A stretch of 64,000 nt of DNA from Prorocentrum cordatum (lineage: Eukaryota; Sar; Dinophyceae; Prorocentrales; Prorocentraceae): positions 1,098,501 through 1,162,500 of the forward strand of contig CAUYUJ010005780.1 in the NCBI GenBank assembly GCA_963575745.1, written 5' to 3'. The notes beneath the pieces were generated by a model, which saw only the letters and a program-made list of their open reading frames with translations, searched no databases and was not told where the DNA came from. Made by a program: the position numbers and the translations under genes. Shown one piece after another: positions 1-11,095 of the stretch; within the stretch, counting starts at the first letter, position 1, and each line of letters begins with the position of its first letter.

Positions 1-6
1 GATGCA

Positions 7-240
7 GGGAGGTTCTATTCTCGAACCTTGACTCTCGTCTCAGCGCCGCGCACATTCACTCTCAAAGTTTGCAACACTTTCACGGATGGCGGGTGGTTCC
101 TGCTCAATGCGTCGCTCTCGCCTTAGCACCGCGCACAATCGTCCTAAACAATTGCGACATTGTTGCGAATGGAAGGCCGGCTCCTTCTCAAAATGTTGCT
201 CTCGCCACAACGCCGCGCAAACTCCTTTCATAAAGCTAGA
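7..240. repeat. Degenerate ~82-bp tandem repeat, three units
   Basis: Three successive units begin near 7, 88 and 171. They share an order of landmarks: a GG-rich start, a CTCAA-like block, a CTCTCGCC/TCTCGTC block, GCGCCGCGCA, and then a TTGC-ACA block. Spacing is 81-83 bp and the units have drifted considerably. The array may begin before the window. No function is apparent. Confidence 0.65.
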
Positions 241-2193
241 ATGCGTTCTAATATTCTGATGGTTGCTGTCCAGCAATGGTGTTCTGGCACGCATTATGAT
301 ATTCAGGGCGCAGCAGTCACGTTACTTTGCGGTGTTGAAGTGCCAGGGATTGCGCTCTGGACCTATGGAGAGGAAACTTAGAGGACAAGTTTACTGAAGC
401 ATCGTTTGAGCGTCTTGGGCGTATACTCGTCCTCATCCTCCACCTCCACCCCTTCCCCTTCCTCCTCCCCGGTCCCTGTCCCTTCTCCTCCCCGGTCCCC
501 CTCGTCCGAGGAAGACATCGGCGGAGACCGCACTGGGGACATCTTCGAGGATGCCCGCCTGTACGACAGTTCCGATCCTGGCCGCGACCCTGTAGATAAA
601 AAGCGAATTGTTTTTCGTGGACACACCGCGAGGGATGTATCCGCACGTCCGCGTGACTGCTAGTCCCCGCCCTGGAATTCAGACAGTGAGGGCGTGGATA
701 CTGGGGGACGAAGGGGTACCGATACAGCTGCTCCATGGACCTCCCAAAGGATGCATCTAGACCCGAACTTTGAGAAGAATCCGACTGTGGCGACAAGGAC
801 TCCAGGACGAGCAGCGGCTCTGGAACTCTGAGATCCGACGTTGTGGACAAATCAAGCATTGCGGACATCACGATCGGAGCACTAGACCCAATCTGTCTGC
901 TGCGTCTTCGAGCCAGATCCACCTGTGGTGGTCCGAACAACTAGGCATCGTACCTTTCCTGAGTCGAGGATCGTCGACCCCTCGGGAAGCGCCAACGCGG
1001 CACGGTGCCCACAAGTCGTCCGCGGATTCTTGGACCAGACTGATGTGATGCGATTGGCTCAAGGCACGTTCCAAGAATTCCAGAATTCCTCGTTTCGCGA
1101 AACCGTGCGGAGCAATCCGAAATGACGGAAGCGCTGACAACCTTGAAACACTTGGCACGCATCATTACCATGACTTCTCTGGGATGTGGATGCGCTCGCC
1201 GCTCGTCGTGAAGGCCCCACCCAGTAAACCTAAGGGAAAGGCACGCCTTGGAGAACTGGGGGGAATGCTTCTCAGAAGCAGGCTGCTTCTTAGAAGGCGC
1301 GGGTCCTACATCTGTAGATAAGGCTCGCGCCGTCTAAGAAATCGAAATCGAACCGAATCGGGATCGGAATCGATCGAAATCGAATCGAGCCGGGGGAGTC
1401 GAAATGAGCCCTGAGGTGGTACATTTGCGCCGTCCGCCTGGCGGCTCCCAGAGCGTCCCGAACACGCACTATGCCAAGCCGCAGTCCGACGACGACACCC
1501 CTCTAAAAGCCCAGATAATGCCCTCAGCGAGAAGCCTCGAAGATGGGGTCAGGTGATACCCCCAAACAAACAACAAAAACACTCAAGTGCGATGAAATAA
1601 CCAAAAACTTTGTTTTGTCCATGCGCTGTTCAAATCACACGCGACTCCCAAACATCGAAACACGTTCAGGCGGGCAGCTTCCGCATCGCATCGGCTTCGC
1701 GATGGAAGACTTAATGTAAAGCACTTACGCCCCCCGCCCCGTGGAAGCACAGTTCTCTGAGCAGTGAGCCAGGGCAGCAATCGAAAGCTAAAATGCGAAG
1801 CATTTTAAGTACCCGTCTGAAGGAGGCAGGAGCACACGCAAAAGTAGCGCCTAGCCTCCGGGCCTGCGGCCAGGGCCAAGACGAGGAGCAAACGTTGAGT
1901 GAACAGCCCTCCTGGGAGAGAAGTAAATATCAACGCCCGGCAAAGACCAGACAGGAGGGAGGAGGAAGAGGAGGAGGAAGAAGGGGAAGCAGAGAAGGGG
2001 GAAAAGTAACGAATTCCCGCCCCCCTCTGAGCGGGAGCCAACCTACTCATGTTTCCAGCGCGCTCACCCCTCACGAACCTTCCCTCGTGTGCTCGGGCGC
2101 GAGCGCCGAGCTCGCCGAAGGGGTGCCTTCGCTCGCTCCCTGCACGGGAACCGAGCACTCGAGCCAACCATGGTTATTGTATTGCACTTGATC
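241..2193. other. No gene recognised; low-complexity patches
   Basis: Frames here are short or overlap in all phases. Visible patches are a CCT/TCC-rich run at 428-500, an ATCGAA/ATCGGA-rich run at 1333-1395, and a purine-rich GGAGGAAGA run at 1952-1998. None has a convincing codon pattern, splice junction or motif. Confidence 0.5.
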
Positions 2194-2359
2194 AGATGGG
2201 GTCGGAGGACGGCGCCGCATCGGCAATGCGTAGGCGACGTCGGCGCTGGCGCCGTCAGCGTGAAGAAAGTATGGCTCCACATCGAACCGCATCGCCGATG
2301 CATGGGCGATGCGGCGCTAACCTCCGACATCATCTACTTCGACTCCATTTGGGAGGCCT
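2194..2359. mobile_element. Family A foldback element, copy 1 (left end truncated)
   Basis: The left arm starts AGATGGGGTCGGAGGA followed by CGCCGCATCG. The right arm, read in reverse complement, starts AGGCCTCCCAAATGG, reaches AGATGATGTCGGAGG and then GCGCCGCATCGCCC. The arms therefore pair, and both match the better copy at 47684-47906. The left outer AGGCCTC block seen in that copy is missing, so this copy is 5' truncated. It is non-coding and needs a transposase in trans if it was mobile. Confidence 0.7.
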
Positions 2360-2813
2360 GAGCAAAAGTCTCCTACGACAGCACGGCGCCCCTCACAAAC
2401 AGCCCAACATCTCGATCAAGACCGCAACCGGGAGGCAATCATGCGGGACCCAGAGCAGTGACACAGTGGCGTCCCAGCGGTCCAGGCGGCCCCTCTTATC
2501 AGGCCCCACAGGGCCCGACGACAGCTGAAGAGCCAACTCAAACCCGCCCCGAACCCACCCCCAAAATGCCGAATGTTGGCCGACGGGAACCCAAGACTGA
2601 TCCAGGATCCCCTTTTCCGCTGTGGCCCAAGATGCCCAAAAAGCTCTCGAGAAGCTCGGAAACGCATCGCCTAAAAGGCGCCCCTCAAGAGGCGGCAACT
2701 GAAAACTTGATGGGACCCCCAGAGGCAACGCCATCACCATGCGACGCAAACAAAAGTGCCACACTACCGAGCTTCTACTAAGAGGAAAAACAAACTGCAC
2801 AAATATGAACTGT
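2360..2813. other. No gene recognised; C-rich dispersed-family sequence
   Basis: The stretch from about 2440 to 2700 has the CCCAAGA/CCCCAGAGG character of the dispersed C-rich family D seen elsewhere, for example GCCGAATGTTGGCC at 2569, compared with GCCGAATATTGGCC near 10607. The long minus-strand frame across it is a low-stop by-product of composition. Confidence 0.45.
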
Positions 2814-2943
2814 CGGAGATCCGCGCAGATCTGTTGGATCGGCGCTGAAGCCCCCCTCAGGCACGCGGAGCGCGCCAGGAGCGGCCCTGGAGGCGCCGCC
2901 AGGGTGGCCAAACGCCGATCCGAGAATCTGCGCGGAGCGACGC
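2814..2943. mobile_element. Family C inverted-repeat element, copy 1
   Basis: About 130 bp with ~30-bp terminal inverted repeats. The left end carries CGGAGATCCGCGCAGATC and then TTGGATCGGCG. The right end in reverse complement carries CGTCGCTCCGCGCAGATTC and then TCGGATCGGCG. The centre is GC-rich and partly self-complementary (GGCGCC). A second copy lies at 30844-30972. It encodes nothing and is best read as a MITE-like element. No clear target duplication is seen. Confidence 0.65.
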
Positions 2944-4970
2944 AAGTTTATGGTTATGCAGTCTTTTCTTTTTCGACCTGCGCAGCTTCCCCAAGTGTGG
3001 CGGCGGCAAACATGTAGGAGTGCGCCTCCGACGACAGAGTAGGGGCACGACCCCCTTCTCCGACGCGTGGCAGGCTGGCCAGCGCGACGACGATGACGCC
3101 GTCGCCGTCGCAGCCGCCGCCGCCGCTGCCGCCGACGACGACGACGACGACGATGAGGACGACGTCGACGTCAACGTCGACGGCATTCTTGCGACGATGA
3201 AGACGACGAACTACCCCCCTTGGGACCTCCCCAGCCCGAAACCCCATCCCCGCTCCGCCGCCGCGCGTGCGTCTCGCTCGCGAACCCCGAGCCGGCTCAG
3301 GCGCTGTCCCCTGGGGCGACATATGGGGGGGAGAAGCGCGCACAGTTCGTGCCCCTTGGGGACCCCAAGGGGCCCCTTCAGGGCCCCTTCAGGGTACAAA
3401 AGACGCACCTATCTTCAACCCCCCAGTCATCGCCCTCCCATTACGCAACGCCCGACCGCCGCCGAGGCGGGAACTGCCGGCGGAGGGCCTTGCTGTCGTC
3501 GAGGGCGCTCTGCGCGCGCTGCGCCTGGCAAGCCCGACGGGTTCTGGGCCCCGCCCTGCCAGGGCCAGTGGATCGATCCCGGCGGTTCGATGTTCGAGGT
3601 CCGAAATTGTCGGGCGTCTTCGTCGGATCTCGGCGGCGTTTCATCCTCGGGATGCCTTCCAGCTCGCCGAAAGCGTTCTGGGGCTGCCTGGATCGTCCCG
3701 AACGGCCACTGGAGAACCGAAATATGACCCGAAAACCATGCAACAAGAAACGGCCTAAGGGGGGAGGAGGGTTTCTATGACTCGAGGTTCGCCTCGCGCG
3801 CGACCACGACGGTTACCAGGTCCGGGAACGCGGAAAACACATCGGATCGGCAGATCGGATATAATCGGACTGTGCATCGGATCGGGCTGCGTCGGCACGC
3901 AATCAAACTCGAATCGGATCGGCCGCGCCAGGATGCACAACAACGACATACAACATCAGAACGCCTCGGATCGTCGGAATATTGAAATCGAATCGGAAAG
4001 GGCTGGCTTGAGTCGATATCGAATCGGGTCGATCGCATCGAGCTGGATTAGCAAAGGTGGAGGGCTCTCAAATTCCAAGTGGGCAGGAGGTCCGGGAAAC
4101 AAACTTAAACACATGACGACGACGGCGACGCAGACAAACGACGACAACGAGGACGACACACGACACAACGACAGACGAACGAACGCAGTAACGCGAACGA
4201 CGACGCCAGCAGGTGTGAGGGAGGGAGCCCACCCCTCCGCTCCGATTGCGTTGACTTCGTCTGTATACGCCGACTGGGGTGTCTTAAAGGCTCCCCGCGG
4301 GTGAAACGCACACAGAGGGGGGTGGGGCCTTCTACATTGGAGAGGAAGAGAAGGTGGCGGATGAGCAAGACGAAGAGGAGCTTAAGGCAGGGCCGACCTA
4401 AACCGTGCTTTCGTTTTCGTTTTGTCTTCGTGGTCCCTCGCTTTGTCTTCAATGCACCTTTGCTTCAAAACAAAGTCGGCACGAAAACGGCCCACGAAAT
4501 CGCCAAGCCAGCGTTTTGCTCGAGCGCTGCGTTGAGTCAGGTGGAGGATGAGGGGATGAGGATCAGCAGCAGGAGCAGGAGCAAGAGGAGAAGGCAACCC
4601 AGAAGGCGGAAGTGGGGAGAACGAGGGGGGGGGGGCGGCAACGACCAGGAATGAACCGGACGACCAGGAGTGAACCGGATCCAAAAGTGTGGCCCGTTCC
4701 AGGGCGAGAGCGCCATTCGGAGCGACGGGAGCAGAGCGCAAATCCTGACATCTGGCCAACACTGCAGCGATGCACCGTCTCGAAGGACCAAAAGAACCCC
4801 GACCGGAAAAAAGACAATGGAAATGTCAGACTTTGAGGTCCTGTGCAGGAAGCCCACGAGAGAGGCGGCAGCACCGCTGGACTTGATCAGAGGAGAGCGG
4901 ATACCACAATTCACACTGAGCCTTTGTTGGGGACGGAGAGGCCAGGCAGGAGATTAGCAGGGGCCGCCCA
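2944..4970. other. No gene recognised; GAC/GCC, ATCGG and GAC-rich patches
   Basis: Contains a GAC/GCC trinucleotide run at 3085-3182, an ATCGGA-rich degenerate tract at 3840-4055, and an ACGACG-rich tract at 4114-4206. Three overlapping long frames at 3020-3780 read through the trinucleotide tract in different phases, which argues against all of them. No domain or splice evidence was found. Confidence 0.5.
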
Positions 4971-5060
4971 GATGGGGTTGGAGAAGCTGGGAGCCGAGAA
5001 ACGCACCGCATCGCCCTTGCACCGCCGTTGCATCGGCAACGCCCCAAGCTCGACGCTCTC
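4971..5060. mobile_element. Family A element, probable left-arm fragment
   Basis: AGATGGGGTTGGAG at the left, followed by CGCACCGCATCGCCC and then GCATCGGCAACGC, parallels the left arm of the copies at 2194 and 47684. The right arm was not found, so this is a solo half or a strongly decayed copy. Confidence 0.4.
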
Positions 5061-8000
5061 ACAGCCAACCGTGTGTGACGGTCCCTTCCTCTGAAAGCTC
5101 GCTGCCCCCCGGCAGTGTGACACATCGTAACGAACCCTCCACCCGCATACATCGGCCGTGTGGAACGATTTTGGAAAGCCCGTCCGAGCAAGGGCGAATC
5201 ATTCATCATCAGACTGGTGGGCGCCGATTCTCCAAAGCACCCCTAAACGACCGAGGGGCCCAGGGCAGGGGTCGGGGGACCTATGGGGCCGCGAATCGAA
5301 AAGGCATACACCGTCCTCGTCGTCACTGCCGCACCCGTCCTCGTCGTTGCTGCCGCCGCCGTTCTCTTCCTCCTCGTCGTCGTCGCCGCCGCCGCCTGTC
5401 GCCGTCCGCGTCGTCTCGTCGCCGCCGCCGTCGTCCTCGTCGTCCTCCTCGTGCAATACGCCTGGGCCCTCCCCTCCATGCCTGACGCCCCTAGCGGCGC
5501 GCGGGGCGCGTCCAAGCCTCCGACTCCAGCCTGCGCAACTTGGCCTCGCGCCGCCGCGCGGCCGCGCGGGTGGTGCAGACCGCGCGGGTCCACGTCCACC
5601 CCCCCCCCCTCCCGCTTCGCGAGCTCCTGTTCCTGCTGCTGCTCATCCTCATCCTGTTTATCCTTCTGCTCCTGCTGCTGTTACCTCCCGCCACCTCGTC
5701 TCCTCCCGCGCAGGCCCCCGCTCCTCCTCATTCAGTGCCAACCTTTCACGCCCCTGATTTCTTCAGAGGCCACATAGCGACTGGGGCGGCTGCGACAAAG
5801 CATGGGATGCAGAAGAAGAAGAAGACGACGAAGAAGAAGAAGAGATAACCATAATTAACGAGGAACTGCGATGGGTAGCTTCAGGGAGAGACAGAAACCA
5901 ATGGACTTACAATATTATGCATGACAGGGGTGCGAGCGAACATGGGGTATGTGGCAGGCTGCGCAATAATAGTACTATGAGTACGATGAGCCATCCAGCC
6001 CAGCATCGTAAATGAAGCAAGCGCCCGACGTCCGAACGATCAAACATGTTTGTTTGCTTTGTTACGAGAACCCACATCATGACCCTGCTGCGTGTGTGCG
6101 TGCGTGAGCGTGTGTGCATGTGTGCACGTGGCGTGTGGGCGTTATTCCACCAATCCTCTCAATCTGGAACGTTTCGGCTTCGACCACCCCCTTCGGGAAG
6201 GGTCTCGTCACCGTTCCGTATTCATACACACCCCCTTCCCCACCCAACCGGCAACAAACCTGGGACAATGCCCCCGCCATCCCTGTCAAACATAATGCGA
6301 CGTGCTCAAGGAGCGCATGCGCAAGATCCAAGTAAGATTGCATAGAATCGGCCAAACCGACGCCTGAAGACCTCGCTAGATGGCAATACGTGTGCGCCAA
6401 ACCGCCTTGATCCAACTTGGACTGAGCAGACTTGTTATTAATGAGGCGTCGAGAAGATCAGACACACAAGTATGATGAATGAAAGGAGAGGGCAACGAGG
6501 AGCGGGATAGAAGAGGCGAGGGGAATGAGAAAATGCGGCAAGATACTGTATACTTCCAACAGTACTGTAGCGTGTTCATACACACGAAGCAGTAGCTACA
6601 CCGACCTTCTGGGCGGAGGTGGTTTAACGTGTTGTCTTTTCCAATGCTCTTATTCTCCCTTGGGGATGGGCTTACCTCTCCACCTGCCTGTTCCCCTGGG
6701 TCTCAATGGAAGGGGAGGGCAGCGAAAAGAGCCTCCTAATTTGCCCAAGATTGCTCGGGCCCAAGATAGCCCAGGTTGCTGCCACGATGGCTCAAGATAG
6801 CCCGAGCTTGCTCAAGATCGTTTTGCAAAATGCTTTCATGAGACCACATGCTAAAAGGGGGCACGGAGCCCCTAAAAGGACCACCCGAGAGGCCAACATC
6901 CTTCCACAGCCTCCGGAACGTCACTGACATGTGCCTTCTCGCTAGTTCGCTTTCGATGGGCTTTTGATGCCTCAGTGGGTCCACGATGGCAAAAGAGAGC
7001 CCCAATAGAGACATCATGTTAGAGACATGTGGTCACCCTGATCGAAACATATCTATCGGTCGCGCCCGGATGCGTGAACAGCAGAAGCAGGGCGCCTCCA
7101 GCGTGGAGTTCTCGTTGCGAAGCTGCGACTCGACCTCAACCACAAATATGGAATTCCAAATGCTCGCGTCAGTGCGGAAGTGAACTGCTGATGGACACGA
7201 GAGACGTACAGCATGAATGCTAATGCAGCAGGCACGGTAACACACAGTACGTGTGGTTGCATGTTCCCTTCGTATCCCAGGTCAGGGACATTCTCCGACA
7301 AGTCGCCTCGCGAAGAATTCAACTCCATGCAGCAGCGTGTAGCGCAGGGGGGGACTCTCCTCGTATCCGCCACCGTGACAACGGCACGTTGGGGGTGCGT
7401 TCGGATGCGTGCTCATAGTATATCTGGTTTCCTGTAGTTTTGCAAAACCCCTCCCCGCCGAGCACGCGGGTCAACAAACATCTCCCATGCTGCTGCTCTC
7501 CAACATCCGTCTTGGCATCTGACGACTCCAAAATAGCCGAAGGCCGCCTTAACACGCCAGCAAGACGCTCCAAGTCCCTCCAAGAACCATCCTCTCCAGG
7601 ATGCCCCAGTTAACATCCAAAAGAAACTCAAGAAGACACAACTGAAGCCAAAGAGATTGGAACGTATTTCCGATACGTAGGATCGCACCAGGAGAGCTTC
7701 GGTGGACCCCAAGACGACCCCAAGAGCGCCACGAGACAGCCCCCAGGCATCCCGAGAACATCAAATCGTCCAAACAGGGCTCCAATACCTGCACATGCGT
7801 CCCCAAGGTAGGTTGACCGACGGGAGATTGAGCTGTCACGCCCAGGACGATCCACAAAACCCCAACGGGCCCTCACCTGGCCCCCAAAGAGTGTATCAAA
7901 CCAGATGTTCCCAAGAGGCCCCGATGACGCATCCAGCATGCCTCCTAGAGGGAGGAGCGGAGAGGAGCAGGAGGAAAAGGATGAGGATTGAGGCGGAAAC

Positions 8001-8188
8001 ACTATAGGAACTCGCTCACTGGGGCCGCAGATGGAGCTCCCTACAGTCACAGTGCTGCCACTAGGAGCGCCAGGGGCTGTTCTGTCCACGGCGAGCCCCT
8101 GCCACGGGCAGGTTCCGCGACCTGGATCTCAGCACGGCTCGGAAATCAGAGCCAAGCCTGAGCCTAAAGCGGTCCCTGTTTCACTGAC
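5061..8188. other. No gene recognised; trinucleotide runs and C-rich repeats
   Basis: A GTC/GCC trinucleotide tract lies at 5308-5455 and a CTG/CTC-rich tract at 5625-5690. A short GTGTG run lies at 6088-6132. CCCAAGATGGC-type family-D sequence occurs around 6740-6800 and 7680-7930. The minus strand at 5500-5690 has a Gln/Glu- and Arg-rich look, but it spans a C10 run and is not called as a gene. Confidence 0.5.
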
Positions 8189-8515
8189 TTGACGGTGCGT
8201 TGTGGCCCGATCCGGGCACGAGGGGCATCGGACGCAGCGGCGCCCAGGAGGAGCCGCAGAGCTGCGGAACCTGCAGCAGGCAGCGCAGCAGCAAAGGCGG
8301 CGGCAGGAGGGCACCATGGGGGAGGGGCGAGGAGGCGGACGCCGGAGAGAGGACGAGGTCTGGAAAACGCGTCCGCCCTGTACCGATGGGGACACCTCGT
8401 CGAGCCCGTGGCGCACGGTGTCCTCAGGCCAGGGACAGGAAATTGCCACAAGAGGCACTGTGAAAATAGGCGCGGCGACGCAACTTGGTGTCCGAAGCAC
8501 GCCGAGTTCTACCAG
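8189..8515 (+). CDS. Possible internal exon with a Cys4-type/His motif
   Basis: The frame reads to residue 109 and ends exactly at TACCAG|GTATGC, a good 5' splice site (donor G at 8516). The last 25 residues hold the pattern C-x4-C-x9-C-x2-H (C86, C91, C101, H104 counted from 8189), followed by an aromatic/acidic stretch. Short Cys/His knuckles of this kind, with the final W/F-C-x2-H, are common in dinoflagellate proteins of unknown function; that is recalled family knowledge, not a search result. The upstream half is Ala/Arg/Gly-rich and has no ATG start, so the true 5' boundary is probably a 3' splice site somewhere before 8430. Another frame through the same bases is also open, so phase is uncertain. 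No downstream exon was found. Confidence 0.33.
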
Positions 8516-9739
8516 GTATGCGTCTGTCCGCGGGTACGAGGGCAGAGTAAACTCGTTTCTGGCTGCCCGACGCGCAACCACCTTCACGCGATTGCGCTGT
8601 CACTTGGAGTCTTCTGGGAAATGATCTCCCTCCAGCCCAGACCGCGAAGGGCAACGGTCGATTACGTTCACGACCCCTGCGGGTAGCCCAGCCTACAACA
8701 TCACGCATGCTCGCGGACCCGCGGGCAAGCGCAGCGCTCTTTTGCGCCCAGCGCTGCTTCGCTCTTGATGTTCGAAGATGAAGCACGGAGCTGACACGGC
8801 GCACCGATGGGCACGCGCACGCTGCTGGGGCTACGTGCCCGCTAACGCGGCTCCTGGCCACGGACCGGAGCGGACGCCCGCACACGCGACGCGCCGCGAC
8901 CCCTCTCGGGGACGGAGCGGTGATGCGTCATTGCGCCGTGCACCTCCGCCTCAAACTGTGGAAACTTGCCGCAGCGCAGCGTCCACGAGACCCGCACCCC
9001 TCAGACGGCATCCACGAAGTGCATCATCTGGCAGCCGTTTTCTCTCCGCTCACGGCGCCCTCTCCAGCCTGGCTGGACAAACGCAGAGCATGGCAAACGA
9101 ATACAGTAAGACGGATGTTCAGGCAAGATGCATTATACAATACATAAAATGACAAACGACGAGAGGGGAGCCGCAAGACATGTTGGAGCTGACCAACAGA
9201 ACGTGAGAAGATGTCGAAGCGAAACCCCGAGTAATGAGAAGGGAAAAGGGGGACCAACTGGGGCCCTGGAGATGTGCGAGCCGGAGCCGGTGCGACGAGG
9301 AGGAGGCCGAATCTGCACCGACACCGAGCCTGGCCAGGCTCATCCTGGGCCCAGGATGAGGCCTGGCCAGGCTCGGGGTCGGCGTATACTTCGCGTCTGC
9401 GAGCACCACCTCGAGGGGGAGAGCACGGAAGCGCGTGAAGCGCACGGGGAGGGGCGCCAGCAGTCCGCAGCGGCGCGCCCACCACCTCGTCCGAGAGGGC
9501 CCTGAAGGACTGCGGGGCGGACAGGGGGGCTTCCGACCTCCCTCGGATGTGCGTTTTGGCAGAGCCACGGGGTCCGAGCTGGCGTGGAGCACGCGCGAAC
9601 ACAGAAGAAGGGAGCCTCGCCTCTGAGACGGGGATGCCCTTCCTGACGCAGCGGACGTAGTGGTAGATGAAATCCCCCATGATCCGCCAGAGTCCCGGCG
9701 GGGGACGCTACTGCGTTCTGTGCGATCGACACGGCAACA
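8516..9739. other. No gene recognised
   Basis: If the exon at 8189-8515 is real, the start of this stretch is intron. A short inverted repeat, GAGCCTGGCCAGGCTC and then CCAGGATGAGGCCTGGCC, lies at 9326-9372. Several overlapping minus frames of 200+ codons run into the neighbouring CA microsatellite and are not called. Confidence 0.4.
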
Positions 9740-9822
9740 CGCAAACACACACGCACACACACACACACACGCACGCACGCACGCACGCACACACACGCAC
9801 ACACACACACACACACCTCAAA
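9740..9822. repeat. CA / ACGC microsatellite
   Basis: Uninterrupted alternation of CA dinucleotides and ACGC tetranucleotides. It resembles the GT/GTGC tract at 52249-52428 in composition. Confidence 0.95.
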
Positions 9823-10439
9823 TTTGAGAGACGAGTGAGACAGGAAAGACGTGACGATACCATTTTCATGTTCTATCTCCTCCTGTTCGAACACCTCCCC
9901 ACGAAGTTTATCGTTATGAGAGGGCGCCGAGCTCAGGCAACCCCACCTAGGTCGCGCCCATCCCAAGAACTACGATACATCTGAATACGTGCATTGTCTT
10001 GGGCGCGTCTTGCGTGCCAACATAAACTCGCCCGCTTCTGATCCGACTGGCCGACGGACAGTGAACATATATGTTACGACACATCTCCTGTATTTGCGTG
10101 GCGCGCAATAGGGTTGCGACGAAATGACACCAGCCCTTTTGGGCTCAGGTGATCAGGCGATATGTGTCTGTCCTCTTCCAAAGAACGTCTTCCCTTCGGG
10201 GAGGTTTAGCGCCCCACACACACTCCCCGGTCTGGACGGGGAGAGGGGACGGAGGCGTGGTTAGAGCGCCCACGATGGCCCAAGATGGCTCCAACATGAC
10301 CTCCGATGCCCCAAGGTGGCCTCCAAGGCGGCACACGATAGTCGAATCTCATTCAGTACAGCTTCCGGCATACCCCCAAAACGCCTGACAAGAACCTCAA
10401 GACGGTTCCCAGTGCTCTCGGAGCCTCCTCAGCAACCCC
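9823..10439. other. No gene recognised
   Basis: Unremarkable sequence. CACGATGGCCCAAGATGGC near 10270 marks the start of family-D character. Confidence 0.45.
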
Positions 10440-10830
10440 CCACCCCCCAAGAAGCCAACATCCTTCGAAACCTACGGCAAATCAATGATTTGTGCCTTCT
10501 CGTTTTTTGCTTCCGATGCGCTGTTTAGCCTGAGTGTGGCCCCCCAATATGGCCCAGAACAACCCCACGAGGGGTCAAGAGGCCCCCAACACGGCGCCAA
10601 GAACGCCGAATATTGGCCCAGGAGCGCCCCCAGAGGTAATATTGGTAGCCCCGTAAGGAGGATATGCATTTAGGACCCCCCTTTCTTTGATCGAGAGCCT
10701 CCAAGATGGCCCCAAGAGGCCTCACAGGGACCCCAACAAGGTCCCTAAGAGAGCCACAAGAGGGCCAACAAACCCCAAAAAGGGGCCCAATATTCCCCCA
10801 AAAAATCCAAAGAGGGCTCCAACAGGCGAT
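10440..10830. repeat. Dispersed C-rich family D, copy 1
   Basis: Two modules are shared with other copies. One is a CAAATCAATGATTTG block at 10478-10492, comparable to CAAAATCATTGATTTTA at 15880 and 15964. The other is CTTTGATCGAGAGCCTCC followed by AAGATGGCCCCAAGAGGCC at 10684-10722, nearly the same as the segment at 16041-16083. Between and after them runs a degenerate CCCCAAGAGGC repeat. Confidence 0.6.
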
Positions 10831-10856
10831 TTGGGCGGTTCTGTTTTCGTTTTCGT

Positions 10857-11095
10857 TGTCCTCCTCCTCCTCCTCTTTCTCCTCCTCCTCCTCCTCCTCC
10901 TCCTCCTCCTCCTCCTCCTCCTCCTCCTCTTCCTCGTATTCGTCCCTGCCCTCATCGTCTTCATCTCCGTTTGCTCTTCCTCGTCGTGGTCGTCGTGGTC
11001 GCGGTCGTGGTCGCGGTCTACGCTTTCCTTCTCCTCCTCATCCTCCTCCTCCCCCTCCTCTTCCTCCTTCTCCTCCTCCTTCCCTCGACCCAAAC
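10857..11095. repeat. CTC trinucleotide-rich tract
   Basis: A near-perfect CTC run at 10859-10932 is followed by interrupted TCG/CTC and then CTCCTT runs to 11090. The leucine-, serine- and glutamate-rich frames on either strand are repeat translations. Confidence 0.9.

Noticed and set aside
3840-4055. ATCGGA-rich tract as a regulatory array
   Set aside because: Spacing is irregular and no gene is attached; it is best treated as degenerate simple sequence.
5283-5777. Apparent multi-span membrane protein rich in Val/Ala/Leu
   Set aside because: It arises from a GTC/GCC trinucleotide tract.
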